Assembly (NCBI GenBank): GCA_037444825.1
Contig: JBBILR010000007.1
Location: 54,994-118,993 of the forward strand
From: JBFLVU01 sp037444825
Lineage (GTDB): Bacteria > Acidobacteriota > UBA4820 > DSQY01
DNA: 64,000 bases
Reading direction: 5' to 3'
Under the pieces are notes generated by a model. The model was not told the origin of the DNA and made no database searches. It was given only the letters and a program-made list of their open reading frames with translations. A program made the position numbers and the translations under genes. The stretch's first letter is position 1. Every line of letters starts with the position of its first letter. Of this stretch, positions 25,868-34,201 are shown in pieces.

Positions 25868-27203
25868 GCTTCGTCTCCTTGAGGGGCAGGGTCAGACGGA
25901 AACAGGCGCCCTGTCCGCCACACGGGGCGAGGGAAAGTTGCCCCCCGAGCGTTTCGGCGAGCCGGCGGGCGATGGGGAGGCCCAGCCCCGTCCCTCCCTT
26001 CCGGGTCGTGAAAAAGATGTCGAAGACCTTCTCCCGGTTTTCCGGGGCGATCCCCTCCCCCTCGTCCTCCACCTCCACCACCACCCCCTCCTCCCGGAGG
26101 TCGGCCCGAAGAAGCACGCGGCTTCCGGGCGGCGAGGCCTGGACGGCGTTGAGCACCAGGTTGAGGAGGGCGGTTCGGAGAAGGCCCTCGTCGGTGTCGA
26201 AAGCGGGGAGGTCCGGGGAGGTCTCCACGGCCAGGGTGATCCCCTGGGCCCTGGCCTCTTCCGCCACGAGCCTCCTGAGGTCCTCCAGGAGGCGGGGCAG
26301 GCTCACCTCCTCCATCCGGGGGGTCAAGGGCTTGGCGTAGAGGAGGAAGTCGTTCACCAGCCGCTCCAGGCGGCGGATCTCCCTCCGGATGGGGTCGAGC
26401 CAGCTCTTGATCTCCTCCGGCCCCGCCCCCTGGGACACCTCCTCCTCCAGCATCTGGAGGTTCATGTGGATGGAGTTGATGGGGTTCTTGATCTCGTGGG
26501 CGATCCCCGAGCTCAGAAGCCCCAGGTAGGAGAGGCGGAGCTGGTTCTGGGCCTCCTTCTCGATGCGCCGGCTCAGACGGATCACGCGCAGGACGTAGAG
26601 GTAGGCCAGGGCCACCATGAGGCAGATGAGCCCCACCATCCCCACCAGTTTGGTCACCAGTTCCCTTCGGAAATCCTGGGCCTGCTTTTCCAGCACCGCC
26701 TCGCTCACGGAGAGGACGGCCTTGCCCATCTTGCCGGGTTCGATGGGGACGGGGACCTCGATGGGGATCCGGTTCTTCGTCTCCACCCGCTGCTGGCCCG
26801 GGGCCAGGCCGAGGACGTGGAGGTCCCCCGCCAGGATCTGGCCGCCCCGCAGCTTGTCGTCGCGGTAGACGAGGTTCCCCTGGTCGTCGTAGATCTCCAT
26901 GGAGTCGAAGAACTTCTTCTCGGCGGCGAACTCGTTGAGCCGGGTGGTCACCACCGTCTGCTGAAGGAAGCCCTTCTTGGTCTCGGTGGTGGGGATCTTG
27001 GCGATGAGCTCCCTCAGCTCCCCGGTGTAGGTCTGGAGAAGCCGGGTGGTCTCCTTCTTCCCGAGGTCCCGGATGATGAGGGAGGTGCCGAGGCCGGCCA
27101 CCGCGAAGAACATGGCGGCGAAGAGAAGGGAGGCGACGAGGACCTCCCGCTTGAGCGCCGACTCCCGCGGCGAAAGGGGCTTGGCGTCTGGCAGGTCCGC
27201 CAT
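25854..27203 (-). CDS. Orphan sensor histidine kinase (NtrB/ZraS-like)
   Basis: 449 residues. Two membrane segments (about 22-45 and 188-210) flank a periplasmic sensor domain. The HisKA box has GIAHEIKNPINSIHMNL, followed by HATPase motifs: N box LNLVLNAVQAS, G1 VEDEGEGI, F box FDIFFTTRKGGTGLGL. This type usually pairs with a sigma-54 response regulator, but none lies next to it. It sits between aroC, one base away, and ligA, which it overlaps. Confidence 0.9.
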   Translation of the reverse strand: MADLPDAKPLSPRESALKREVLVASLLFAAMFFAVAGLGTSLIIRDLGKKETTRLLQTYTGELRELIAKIPTTETKKGFLQQTVVTTRLNEFAAEKKFFDSMEIYDDQGNLVYRDDKLRGGQILAGDLHVLGLAPGQQRVETKNRIPIEVPVPIEPGKMGKAVLSVSEAVLEKQAQDFRRELVTKLVGMVGLICLMVALAYLYVLRVIRLSRRIEKEAQNQLRLSYLGLLSSGIAHEIKNPINSIHMNLQMLEEEVSQGAGPEEIKSWLDPIRREIRRLERLVNDFLLYAKPLTPRMEEVSLPRLLEDLRRLVAEEARAQGITLAVETSPDLPAFDTDEGLLRTALLNLVLNAVQASPPGSRVLLRADLREEGVVVEVEDEGEGIAPENREKVFDIFFTTRKGGTGLGLPIARRLAETLGGQLSLAPCGGQGACFRLTLPLKETKRGSP

Positions 27204-27204
27204 G

Positions 27205-28353
27205 TCACCGGGCTCCTGGAAGGCTCTTCCGCCACGCCGCCACCGCGTGGGTCAATTCGGCCATGGTGTCCCCACCGAACTTCTCCAGCAACGCCTCCGC
27301 CAGGCAGAGGGCCACGGAGGCCTCCGCCACCACGGCGCCGGGGACGACGGCCGCGACGTCCGAGCGCTCCTTGGAGGCCTTCCCCGGCAAGCCGGTGCGG
27401 AGGTCCACCGAATCCAGGGGACGCATGAGGGTGGCCAGGGGTTTGAAGTACACGGAGGCCACCACCGGCTCTCCGTTGCTGATGCCTCCTTCCACCCCGC
27501 CCGCCCGGTTGGTGGGCCGGACAAACCCTCCCCCCTCCCGGGGCAGAATGGGGTCGTGGACCTCCGACCCCCTCTTCCGGCTGCCCTCCACCCCCTCCCC
27601 CACCTCCACCGCCTTCACCGAGGGGATGGACATGAGGTGAAAGGCCAGCCGGGCGTCCAGGCGCCGGTCCCAATGAACGTGGGAGCCGAGCCCCGGGGGG
27701 ACCCCGTGGGCCTCCACCCGGGCCCTGCCGCCCAAGGAATCGCCGGTCCTGGCCGCCTCCCGAAGGGCCAGCCTCGCCCGTTCCGCCGCCCCCGGGTCGG
27801 CCATGGGGAGGTCGGGGTCCAGAAGCGCGTACCCCCTCAGATCCCGGGGCGGCGGGCTCTCCACCCCTCCCAGGGCGGTAACACAGGAAACCACCGTCAC
27901 CCCGCACTCCCACAGCAGCCGCCGGGCCACCGCCCCGGCGGCCACCCGGGCGGCGGTCTCCCGGGCGGAGGCCCGTTCCAGGATCGGCCGGGCGTCGTTG
28001 AAGCCGTACTTCAGGCAGCCCGCCAGGTCGGCGTGGCCCGGACGGGGGAGGGTCACTTCCTTTCCGGGGGCCGGCGGATCCCAGGGGTCCAGAAAGGGGG
28101 CCCAGTTCGCGAAATCGAGGTTGGGAATGTGGAGGGCCAGGGGGCTGCCCAGGGTCTCCCCGCCCCGGAGCCCCCCCAAAACCCGGACGTCGTCCCGCTC
28201 GATCTTTTGGCGCCCCCCCCGCCCGGCGCCCCGCTGCCTCCGCCGGAGGTCCCAGCGGAAATCGTCGGGGGTGAGCCTCAACCCCGCGGGGCAGCCTTCC
28301 AGGATCACCGTAAGCCCCGGTCCGTGGGATTCTCCCGCCGTCAAGTACCGCAT
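27205..28353 (-). CDS. aroC: Chorismate synthase
   Basis: 382 residues beginning MRYLTAGESHGPGLTVILEG, the conserved N-terminus with the active-site GESHG. Further conserved segments are RQRGAGRGGRQKIERD, RPGHADLAGCLKYGFNDARPILERASARETAARVAAGA and GGVEGGISNGEPV. It forms chorismate from EPSP with reduced FMN, the last step of the shikimate path. The start at 28353 follows GGAGG; 13 earlier in-frame codons are less likely. Confidence 0.96.
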   Translation of the reverse strand: MRYLTAGESHGPGLTVILEGCPAGLRLTPDDFRWDLRRRQRGAGRGGRQKIERDDVRVLGGLRGGETLGSPLALHIPNLDFANWAPFLDPWDPPAPGKEVTLPRPGHADLAGCLKYGFNDARPILERASARETAARVAAGAVARRLLWECGVTVVSCVTALGGVESPPPRDLRGYALLDPDLPMADPGAAERARLALREAARTGDSLGGRARVEAHGVPPGLGSHVHWDRRLDARLAFHLMSIPSVKAVEVGEGVEGSRKRGSEVHDPILPREGGGFVRPTNRAGGVEGGISNGEPVVASVYFKPLATLMRPLDSVDLRTGLPGKASKERSDVAAVVPGAVVAEASVALCLAEALLEKFGGDTMAELTHAVAAWRKSLPGAR

Positions 28354-28390
28354 CCAATGCCTCCAGTCGCCGCCTTCCGCGGTCTTTTCC

Positions 28391-28396
28391 ATTGTA
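28391..28396 (-). promoter_or_regulatory. -10 element (TACAAT within GGTACAATGG) upstream of aroC
   Basis: On the minus strand GGTACAATGG, 38 nt before the aroC start, without a consensus -35. Similar sequences precede several other genes in the window. Confidence 0.5.
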
Positions 28397-28439
28397 CCGC
28401 GCGCCGAATCCGGAAAGAGGACGGGCGGGCAATCCCTGG

Positions 28440-28445
28440 TAGAAT
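28440..28445 (+). promoter_or_regulatory. -10 element (TAGAAT within GGTAGAATGG) upstream of thiD
   Basis: TAGAAT with a GG just 3' of it, about 18 nt before the ATG; no clear -35. Confidence 0.45.
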
Positions 28446-28463
28446 GGCTAGGGAGGGTTCGCC

Positions 28464-29252
28464 ATGAACCGAACGGTCCTGTCCATCTCCCACTTCGACC
28501 CTTCCGGAGCCGGCGGCCTCGCCGCGGACCTCAAGTGTTTCCAGACCTTTCGCTGCTACGGCACGGCGGCCGTCACCGCCGTGGCGCCGGGCAATACGAC
28601 CTCCCTGCAGGGGCTCCACCCCGTCCCCATGGAGATCGTCGGCCAGCAGATCGAGGCCGTGGCCTCCGACATGCCGGTCCACGCCGTCAAGATCGGGACC
28701 CTCGTGAACGCCCCCACCGTCCGGATCGTGTCCGGCTTGCTTCCCGCGCTGTCCCTCACCGGGCTCGTGGTGGCCGACCCGGTCCTCACGGCCTCCACCG
28801 GAGAGCCGCTTCTGGATGGGCCGGGGCTCGAGGCCTTCAAGAAGGAGATCCTCCCCCTATCCACCGTGGTCACCCCCAGCGCCAAGGACGCGGAAGCCCT
28901 CACGGGAATCCCCGTCACCGACGCGGCCTCGGCCCGGGAGGCGGCCCGGATCCTCGAGTCCCAGGGGGCCCGCCAGGTGGTCCTTACCTCCATCGCCCCG
29001 GAGGGGGGCAGGGCCCTGGACCTCTGGTACGACGGCACCACCTTCCACCTCTTCGACGCCCCGAGGCTCCCCACCCGGAACCGCTTGGGGATCGGCTCCA
29101 CCTTCAGCGCCATCCTCGCGGCCCTTCTGGTCAAAGGAAGCCCCGTCGGCGAGGCGGTGGATCGGGCCAAGAAGTACGTGGCCAAGGCGGTCCAGCACCC
29201 CTTCGTCCTGGGCAAGGGCCTGGGGCCGCTCAACCACACCGTGCCCATGTAG
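28464..29252 (+). CDS. thiD: Hydroxymethylpyrimidine/phosphomethylpyrimidine kinase
   Basis: 262 residues of the ribokinase-like ThiD family. The N-terminal HFDPSGAGGLAADLKCFQ matches the usual GSDPSGGAGIQADLKTF, and VVADPVLTASTGEPLL, VVTPSAKDAEALTG and the terminal GLGPLNH fit too. The anion-hole segment reads GIGSTFSAILAAL where most ThiD have GTGCTLSAAIA, so the cysteine is replaced. It phosphorylates HMP and HMP-P in thiamine synthesis. It is divergent from aroC and far from thiE. Confidence 0.87.
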   Translation: MNRTVLSISHFDPSGAGGLAADLKCFQTFRCYGTAAVTAVAPGNTTSLQGLHPVPMEIVGQQIEAVASDMPVHAVKIGTLVNAPTVRIVSGLLPALSLTGLVVADPVLTASTGEPLLDGPGLEAFKKEILPLSTVVTPSAKDAEALTGIPVTDAASAREAARILESQGARQVVLTSIAPEGGRALDLWYDGTTFHLFDAPRLPTRNRLGIGSTFSAILAALLVKGSPVGEAVDRAKKYVAKAVQHPFVLGKGLGPLNHTVPM

Positions 29253-29265
29253 GGTTGCTTCAGAA

Positions 29266-29289
29266 AATTGGCTTGCTTTCTAGCCAATT
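29266..29289. promoter_or_regulatory. Inverted repeat AATTGGCT-N8-AGCCAATT over the IHF-gene promoter
   Basis: Perfect 8-bp arms. The loop and right arm cover the -35 of the downstream promoter, so it may be an operator, perhaps for autoregulation; it could also act as a weak hairpin after thiD. Confidence 0.5.
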
Positions 29290-29301
29290 AGGGCCTAATA
29301 T
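29273..29301 (+). promoter_or_regulatory. Promoter of the IHF/MerR operon
   Basis: TTGCTT (29273-29278), 17-nt spacer, TAATAT (29296-29301), about 25 nt before the ATG. Confidence 0.6.
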
Positions 29302-29326
29302 CTAGAACGGAAAGTGAGACCGGACC

Positions 29327-29605
29327 ATGACCCGCGCGGAGCTGGCGAAGAAGGTCCACGAAGCCCACGGCGGCATGACCTTCGAGGAAGCTCGCCGGAC
29401 GGTGGAGACCGTCCTCGCGCTCCTGGCGGAGGGCCTCTGCCGGGACGGCCGCCTTCTGGTCTCGGGCTTCGGAACCTTCAAGGTCGTGGAGAGGAAGGCC
29501 CGAACGGGCCGCGACCTCGGCAAGGGAAGCCCCGTGCGGATTCCCACCCGGAAGACGGTGGTCTTCGTCCCCTCCCGTAAGTGGGTGAAGGAGGCTGCCC
29601 CGTGA
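29327..29605 (+). CDS. DNA-bending protein, IHF/HU family (IHF-alpha-like)
   Basis: 92 residues of the bacterial histone-like fold: MTRAELAKKVHEAHGG helices, the LVSGFGTFKV saddle, KARTGRDLGKGSPVRIP arm and a KTVVFVPSRK end. The arm is IHF-like rather than HU-like. The overlap with a MerR gene recalls the ihfA-merR arrangement found in many Gram-negative genomes, which supports an IHF-alpha identity. It bends DNA in promoters and recombination complexes. Confidence 0.87.
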   Translation: MTRAELAKKVHEAHGGMTFEEARRTVETVLALLAEGLCRDGRLLVSGFGTFKVVERKARTGRDLGKGSPVRIPTRKTVVFVPSRKWVKEAAP

Positions 29606-29997
29606 AGCACGCCCACGATTCGGACCGTCCCCGGTCCCTGCCTCCCCTCCCGACGGACATGCCGGAGAAGATCTACTACAAGATCGGGGAAGTCTGCGCC
29701 TTCACGGGTGTGCCCTCCCACGTCCTGAGGTTTTGGGAGAAGCAGTTCCCCCAGCTCCAGCCCAACAAGACCCAGTCGGGGCACCGGCTCTACCGGAAGC
29801 GGGACGTCCAAACGGTCTTGGAGATCCGCTCGCTTCTCTACGACCGGAAGTTCACCATCGCCGGCGCCAGGGAGTACCTGGCCTCGGCCTCCGAGGGTCC
29901 TTCCCCGGCCCCTTCGGAGTCCGGAGCCCGTCTGGGCCGCATCAAGGAAGGGCTCCTACGCCTCCGGTCCCTCCTCCAGCGCCCCCTCCCCTTTTGA
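29602..29997 (+). CDS. MerR-family transcriptional regulator
   Basis: 131 residues, starting at a GTG that overlaps the IHF stop in GTGA. The MerR helix-turn-helix is KIGEVCAFTGVPSHVLRFWEKQFPQL, followed by the wing SGHRLYRKRDVQTVLEIRSLL. No metal-binding C-terminal cysteines are present, and the effector part is short and unrecognised. It belongs to the small MerR proteins found downstream of ihfA. The stop codon lies within the -35 of the tRNA-Pro promoter. Confidence 0.88.
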   Translation: MKHAHDSDRPRSLPPLPTDMPEKIYYKIGEVCAFTGVPSHVLRFWEKQFPQLQPNKTQSGHRLYRKRDVQTVLEIRSLLYDRKFTIAGAREYLASASEGPSPAPSESGARLGRIKEGLLRLRSLLQRPLPF

Positions 29998-30022
29998 CAG
30001 CGGGGCGGCGGTATGGTATAAA
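29994..30022 (+). promoter_or_regulatory. Promoter of tRNA-Pro
   Basis: TTGACA (29994-29999), 17-nt spacer, TATAAA (30017-30022): near-consensus, as expected for a stable RNA gene. The -35 overlaps the MerR stop codon. Confidence 0.88.
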
Positions 30023-30057
30023 GCCCGGTGCCAGGGGCACTCCGGTGCACCTAAGGT

Positions 30058-30134
30058 CGGGACGTGGCGCAGCCTGGTAGCGCACTTGCTTGGGGTGCAA
30101 GGGGTCGCTGGTTCAAATCCAGTCGTCCCGACCA
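30058..30134 (+). tRNA. tRNA-Pro, anticodon GGG
   Basis: 77 nt with the 3' CCA encoded. Acceptor CGGGACG (30058-30064) pairs with CGTCCCG (30124-30130). The D-stem is GCGC, the anticodon loop is TTGGGGT between CTTGC and GCAAG, and the T-arm is GCTGG-TTCAAAT-CCAGT. The anticodon is GGG (reads CCC and CCU). Confidence 0.96.
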
Positions 30135-30156
30135 ACTTCCCTGATTTCCCCGCGAG

Positions 30157-30179
30157 ACCCAGGCGCCAGCCTGGGTTTT
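30157..30179 (+). terminator. Terminator after tRNA-Pro
   Basis: ACCCAGGC (30157-30164), GCCA loop, GCCTGGGT (30169-30176), then further T residues. Confidence 0.8.
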
Positions 30180-30207
30180 GCGTTGAAGGCGGCGGCGAGG
30201 AAGGTCG

Positions 30208-31428
30208 ATGGATTACCACGTCCTCTTTCGGAAGCTGGAGTTCCAGCTCTCCCGCATCGAAAGCCAGCCGAGCCTCAACCGCACCATCGGCCTCCTCATC
30301 GAGAACCTCCTTCAAGACTTTTCGGAAGACCTGGGCCTCGAGGGGGCCCGGCTCTACGTCTTCGACGAGGAACGCAAGGTCTACCGCCTGGAGGCCAAGT
30401 TCGGGGCCGAGACCCGGGCCCCCATCGGCTACGAGATCCCTCTCTCCTACGGCCCCATCCAGGTGGTCCGGCGGAAGGGCATCGCCTACATGGACCTGGA
30501 CTCCACCGGCGTGGACCCCAAGATCGAGGGCGATCTGGGCGTGGAACGCTTCGCCGCCATCACGGTGGGGCCCGAAAAGAAACACCTGATCGCCTTCACC
30601 CTGGAACCCCACCGCCGGGATGAAGTGGACGACGTCCTCTTCGCCCTTTCCAGCATCCGCCACGCCATCAACCTCAAGCTGGCCCAGGAACGCCTGGAGG
30701 GGATCATCCTCCAGAGCCGCGAAATCCAGCTCTCCCTCCTGCCCGAGGGGGACGTCTCCTTCCCCGGCTTCGACATCGCCGGGAGGTCCGACCCTGCCGA
30801 ACTGGTGGGGGGCGACGTCTTCGACTTCCTCCGCATTTCCCCCAAGATCCTCGGCATCGCCATCGGGGACGCCACCGGCCACGGCCTTCCGGCGGCCCTT
30901 CAAGCCCGCGACGCCGTCATGGGCCTTCGCATGGGCATCTCCGAAGACCAGAAGATGGTCAAGGTCTTCGAAAAGCTGAACCGCGTCATCCACTCCTCCC
31001 GGCTCACCTCCCGGTACGTCTCCCTTTTTTACGGGGAGATGGAGGTCGGCGGCCACTTCATCTACGTCAACGGCGGCCACAATCCCCCCTTTTACTACCG
31101 CCGCAAGAAGGACCGTTTCTACCCCATGGACGAAGGGGGCCGCGTCCTGGGCCCCACCTACGACGCCACCTACCGGCGGGGCTTCTTCAAGCTCGAGCCG
31201 GGGGACGCGCTGATCCTTTACACCGACGGGATCACCGAGGCCATGGACGGGAAGGGGGAGCAGTTCGGGGAGAAGCGCATCCAGGCCTTCGTTCGGGAGA
31301 ACGTGGACCGCCTCACGGCCCGGGAGATGGTGGAAGGCCTGCTCGCGGAGGTGGCCGCCTTCTCCCGTGAGGGGGCCTACCTCGACGACCGGACGGTGGT
31401 CTTCGTCAAGAGGACCGGAGAAACATGA
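30208..31428 (+). CDS. RsbU-type PP2C serine phosphatase with N-terminal GAF-like sensor
   Basis: 406 residues. The first 170 or so residues form a GAF-like sensor (RLYVFDEERKVYRLEAKFG). The C-terminal SpoIIE/PP2C domain has metal-binding acidic motifs in ELVGGDVFDF, IAIGDATGHGLPAAL, YVNGGHNPP and LYTDGITEAMD. Such phosphatases remove phosphate from STAS antagonists and start partner switching. The end overlaps the diguanylate cyclase gene by 4 nt (ATGA), and an RsbW/RsbV pair follows, so it is likely the input phosphatase for that pair. Confidence 0.9.
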   Translation: MDYHVLFRKLEFQLSRIESQPSLNRTIGLLIENLLQDFSEDLGLEGARLYVFDEERKVYRLEAKFGAETRAPIGYEIPLSYGPIQVVRRKGIAYMDLDSTGVDPKIEGDLGVERFAAITVGPEKKHLIAFTLEPHRRDEVDDVLFALSSIRHAINLKLAQERLEGIILQSREIQLSLLPEGDVSFPGFDIAGRSDPAELVGGDVFDFLRISPKILGIAIGDATGHGLPAALQARDAVMGLRMGISEDQKMVKVFEKLNRVIHSSRLTSRYVSLFYGEMEVGGHFIYVNGGHNPPFYYRRKKDRFYPMDEGGRVLGPTYDATYRRGFFKLEPGDALILYTDGITEAMDGKGEQFGEKRIQAFVRENVDRLTAREMVEGLLAEVAAFSREGAYLDDRTVVFVKRTGET

Positions 31429-33185
31429 GCCGTCGAGAGAGGGTTCTCCGCCTCCTGGACTTCCTTCAGCTTCCCGTGGGGATCCTGCTGTGGGGGTTCT
31501 TCCTCCTCTCCCCCTGGTCGCGGGCCGCCGCCCTGGGTTCCACCTCCCCGCCCGTGGAACCCGTGGCCGGGCTGGGCGACACCGGCCTCTGGATCCTGTT
31601 TTTCCTTCTGTTCGTCGGCGCCCTGGCGGCGGACCGGTACAAGTTTTCCCTCAACTACGGCCCTTACCTGGCCTCCTTCGACGTCTCCTTCGCCATCACC
31701 GCCTGCTTCCTCATCTCCCCTCTCGCCGGGGCGGCGATGGCCGTGGGCACCAGCGTGGCCGACTACGCCCAGAGGTACCTGCGGGGGCGCCTGAAGCCCC
31801 CCGAACTCTTCCTGAGGCTGGCCAGCGTCACCGGGAACCGCCTCCTTCGGCTGGGGGCGGGCTTCGCCGTTTTCTATGGCATCACGGGTGAAGCCCTTTT
31901 GGAGGGAACCCCCAGGGATTACGCGGCCGCCGCGGCCGCCTTCGCCGCCTTCTTCCTCGCCAACAACCTGGGCTTCCTCCCCATGGACATGGCCTCCGGG
32001 ACCCGCCCCAAGGTGTACCTGCGGGAAATTATCCGGCAGGACCTTCCCTACTCCATCGTCATCTGCATCCTCGGCCTCCTCATGGCCCTCACCGCGGTGA
32101 AGATGGAGCTTTGGGGGATGGTGATGATGGAGGTCCTGGTGGTGGCGGGGACGTGGGGCCTCTGGAGGATGTCCGAGACGAGAAAGGACCTGGCCGAACG
32201 GGTGGAGGACCTCACCATCCTGAGCCGCGTCTCCCAGGCCGCCAGCTCCGACCTGGACCTCCAGCCCATGGTGGAGTCCTTCACCCGGGCTCTGGCGAGG
32301 AGCCTGCCGGTGGACGGGGTGGGGGTGATCTTCTACTCCCGCTACGCCCGCACCCTTCACCTCGTCCAGATCGAAGGGGAAAAGGCCCGCTCCACCTATC
32401 TTCCGGAGGAGCGCCGCTTCCAGTACGACCAGCTCCCCCTCTCCGAGCCCAGCCGCCGTCTGGGGGAACGGCTCTTCGAGTTCCTGCAGCCCCTGGAGAC
32501 GGCGCCCTTCATGATCCCCGCGTCGGTCTTCGGCCTTCCCCTCCTTCACGGGGGGGAGCCCTTCGGCGGCATCGTCGCCTACTCCTACAAGGAAGGGATC
32601 CCCCTGGAGCAGAAGCGGGAACTGCTGGAACTCTGTGCGCAGTCCCTGGTGGTGGGGCTGGAGAACTGCTTCCTGCACCTCCAGGCCATCCAGGACCCCC
32701 TGACGGGGCTCTACAACCGCTCCTACTTCCTCTACCGCCTCCAGGAGGAGCTCTCCTTCTCCGCCCGCCACCGGGCCCCCTTCGCCCTCCTCATGCTGGA
32801 CCTGGACGATTTCAAGGCCGTCAACGACCTCCTGGGCCACGCCATGGGGGACAAGGTCCTCCAGCGGATCGGCGACATCCTCCGGAGGGAAACCCGCCGG
32901 GAGGACGTCCCCGCCCGCTTCGGCGGAGACGAGTTCATCCTGTTGCTCCTCGGCTGCCAGAAGGCCTCGGCCCTCCAGAAGGCGGAGCGCATCGCCTCCC
33001 TCATCGGAAGCCGTGCCCTCCCGAAGGAGGAGGCCATGGGCCTCTCCATCGGGTGCTCGGCGGGGCTGCTCCACTCCGACTCGCTCCGGGGGGAGCAGGA
33101 CCTGACCACCCTCCTGAGGCGGCTGGACGAGGCCCTCTACCGGGCCAAGCAGGGGGGGAAGAACCGCATCCAGTGGTCGGATTGA
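31425..33185 (+). CDS. Membrane diguanylate cyclase with GAF and GGDEF domains
   Basis: 586 residues: several membrane segments in the first 240 residues, a GAF-like domain at about 270-415, and a C-terminal GGDEF domain (DPLTGLYNRSYF, LDLDDFKAVNDLLGH, active site ARFGGDEFILLL). The catalytic loop is intact, so it should make cyclic di-GMP. No RxxD inhibition site was noticed five residues before GGDEF. Translation is coupled to the upstream RsbU-type phosphatase. Confidence 0.91.
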   Translation: MSRRERVLRLLDFLQLPVGILLWGFFLLSPWSRAAALGSTSPPVEPVAGLGDTGLWILFFLLFVGALAADRYKFSLNYGPYLASFDVSFAITACFLISPLAGAAMAVGTSVADYAQRYLRGRLKPPELFLRLASVTGNRLLRLGAGFAVFYGITGEALLEGTPRDYAAAAAAFAAFFLANNLGFLPMDMASGTRPKVYLREIIRQDLPYSIVICILGLLMALTAVKMELWGMVMMEVLVVAGTWGLWRMSETRKDLAERVEDLTILSRVSQAASSDLDLQPMVESFTRALARSLPVDGVGVIFYSRYARTLHLVQIEGEKARSTYLPEERRFQYDQLPLSEPSRRLGERLFEFLQPLETAPFMIPASVFGLPLLHGGEPFGGIVAYSYKEGIPLEQKRELLELCAQSLVVGLENCFLHLQAIQDPLTGLYNRSYFLYRLQEELSFSARHRAPFALLMLDLDDFKAVNDLLGHAMGDKVLQRIGDILRRETRREDVPARFGGDEFILLLLGCQKASALQKAERIASLIGSRALPKEEAMGLSIGCSAGLLHSDSLRGEQDLTTLLRRLDEALYRAKQGGKNRIQWSD

Positions 33186-33204
33186 GGGGGCCGCTCACGC
33201 CTTT

Positions 33205-33233
33205 TTGACCGAACGGGGGGGGTCCCGTATACT
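33205..33233 (+). promoter_or_regulatory. Promoter of the RsbW/RsbV genes
   Basis: TTGACC (33205-33210), 17-nt spacer, TATACT (33228-33233). The leader of about 90 nt contains a hairpin-forming CCGGGCTTC/GAAGCCGGG pair. Confidence 0.78.
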
Positions 33234-33328
33234 TTGAACCCGGGCTTCCGGAGAAGCCGGGAAGAAAGGAACCCGGGAAAGGCTTCCCCGAGGGGCACGG
33301 GGGCCTTGAAACCCCGGCGGGAGAGAAC

Positions 33329-33787
33329 GTGGCCGACGCGCCCGGGAACGACCTCAAGGTCACCATCAAGGTACGCTCCCACCTGCGTTACACCGACCTT
33401 CTCCATACCGTGCTCGGGCAAGTGGCGCGCCTGGTGGGCCTTCCGCCCGAGCGCCTGGACTGGGTGGCCCTCGCCCTCCGGGAGGCCGTCAACAACGCCG
33501 TTCTCCACGGAAACCGCAACGACTTCACCAAGTGGGTGGAGGTGGAGATGGAGTCGTCGGGAGGCTTCCTCGCCATCCGCGTCTGGGACGAGGGGCAGGG
33601 CTTCCCTCCGGAGATCCTCTCCGACCCCCGCCGTCCCGAAAACCTCTTCAAGCCCAACGGGAGGGGCATCTTCCTGATCCGGCAGTTCACCGACGGCGCC
33701 GAGTTTCTGAAGGGGCCGGACGGCCGCTTCGGCCTTTCCATGACCATCGACCTGAAAAAGGGTGAAACCAAGGAGGAATCGCTATGA
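33329..33787 (+). CDS. Anti-sigma regulatory serine kinase (RsbW/SpoIIAB-like)
   Basis: 152 residues, GHKL ATPase of the RsbW type: N box ALREAVNNAVLHGN, G1 VWDEGQGF, G2 GRGIFLIRQFTD. It would phosphorylate the STAS protein encoded next and bind a sigma factor or another target. It starts with GTG at 33329 after GGGAGAG. No sigma-B-type factor is nearby, so the controlled partner is unknown. Confidence 0.9.
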   Translation: MADAPGNDLKVTIKVRSHLRYTDLLHTVLGQVARLVGLPPERLDWVALALREAVNNAVLHGNRNDFTKWVEVEMESSGGFLAIRVWDEGQGFPPEILSDPRRPENLFKPNGRGIFLIRQFTDGAEFLKGPDGRFGLSMTIDLKKGETKEESL

Positions 33788-34128
33788 TGAACCATCGCAC
33801 GTACGAGAAAGACGGCGTGGCCGTCCTCGAGCTCAACGGCTCCATCACCATGGGTTCCGGCGACGTGACCATGCGGGACCTCATCAAGGACCTCCTGCAG
33901 AAGGGCAAGAAACGGATCCTCATCGACCTGGGTGGCGTCTCCTTCATGGACTCCACCGGCCTGGGCGAACTGGTGGCCGCTTTCACCACCGCCCGCCACC
34001 AGAGCGCCGACCTCAAGCTGGTGAACCTCACGAAGAAGATCCACGACCTGCTGTCCATCACCCAGCTGGCCACGGTCTTCGAGTACTACGACACCTTGGA
34101 CGAGGCCCTCGCGTCGTTTCGAAAGTGA
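33784..34128 (+). CDS. STAS-domain anti-sigma factor antagonist (RsbV/SpoIIAA-like)
   Basis: 114 residues. The conserved phosphorylated serine is in FMDSTGLGEL, and the fold shows LELNGSIT at the start. It overlaps the kinase gene by 4 nt and has an AAGGAGG site. It should be phosphorylated by the RsbW-like kinase and dephosphorylated by the RsbU-like phosphatase encoded 2.5 kb upstream. Confidence 0.92.
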   Translation: MMNHRTYEKDGVAVLELNGSITMGSGDVTMRDLIKDLLQKGKKRILIDLGGVSFMDSTGLGELVAAFTTARHQSADLKLVNLTKKIHDLLSITQLATVFEYYDTLDEALASFRK

Positions 34129-34143
34129 CGGCAAGCGGGCTTC

Positions 34144-34172
34144 TTGACAGGACAGCGAGGGGGGCCTATAGT
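34144..34172 (+). promoter_or_regulatory. Promoter of the HU gene
   Basis: TTGACA (34144-34149), 17-nt spacer, TATAGT (34167-34172), with GGAAGGAGAGG just before the ATG at 34202. Confidence 0.87.
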
Positions 34173-34201
34173 ACCGCCCCCTGGAAGGAGAGGAGAGAGC
34201 C

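Noticed and set aside
28397..28463. A TPP riboswitch before thiD
   Set aside because: The intergenic region is too short and lacks the conserved CTGAGA and related segments.
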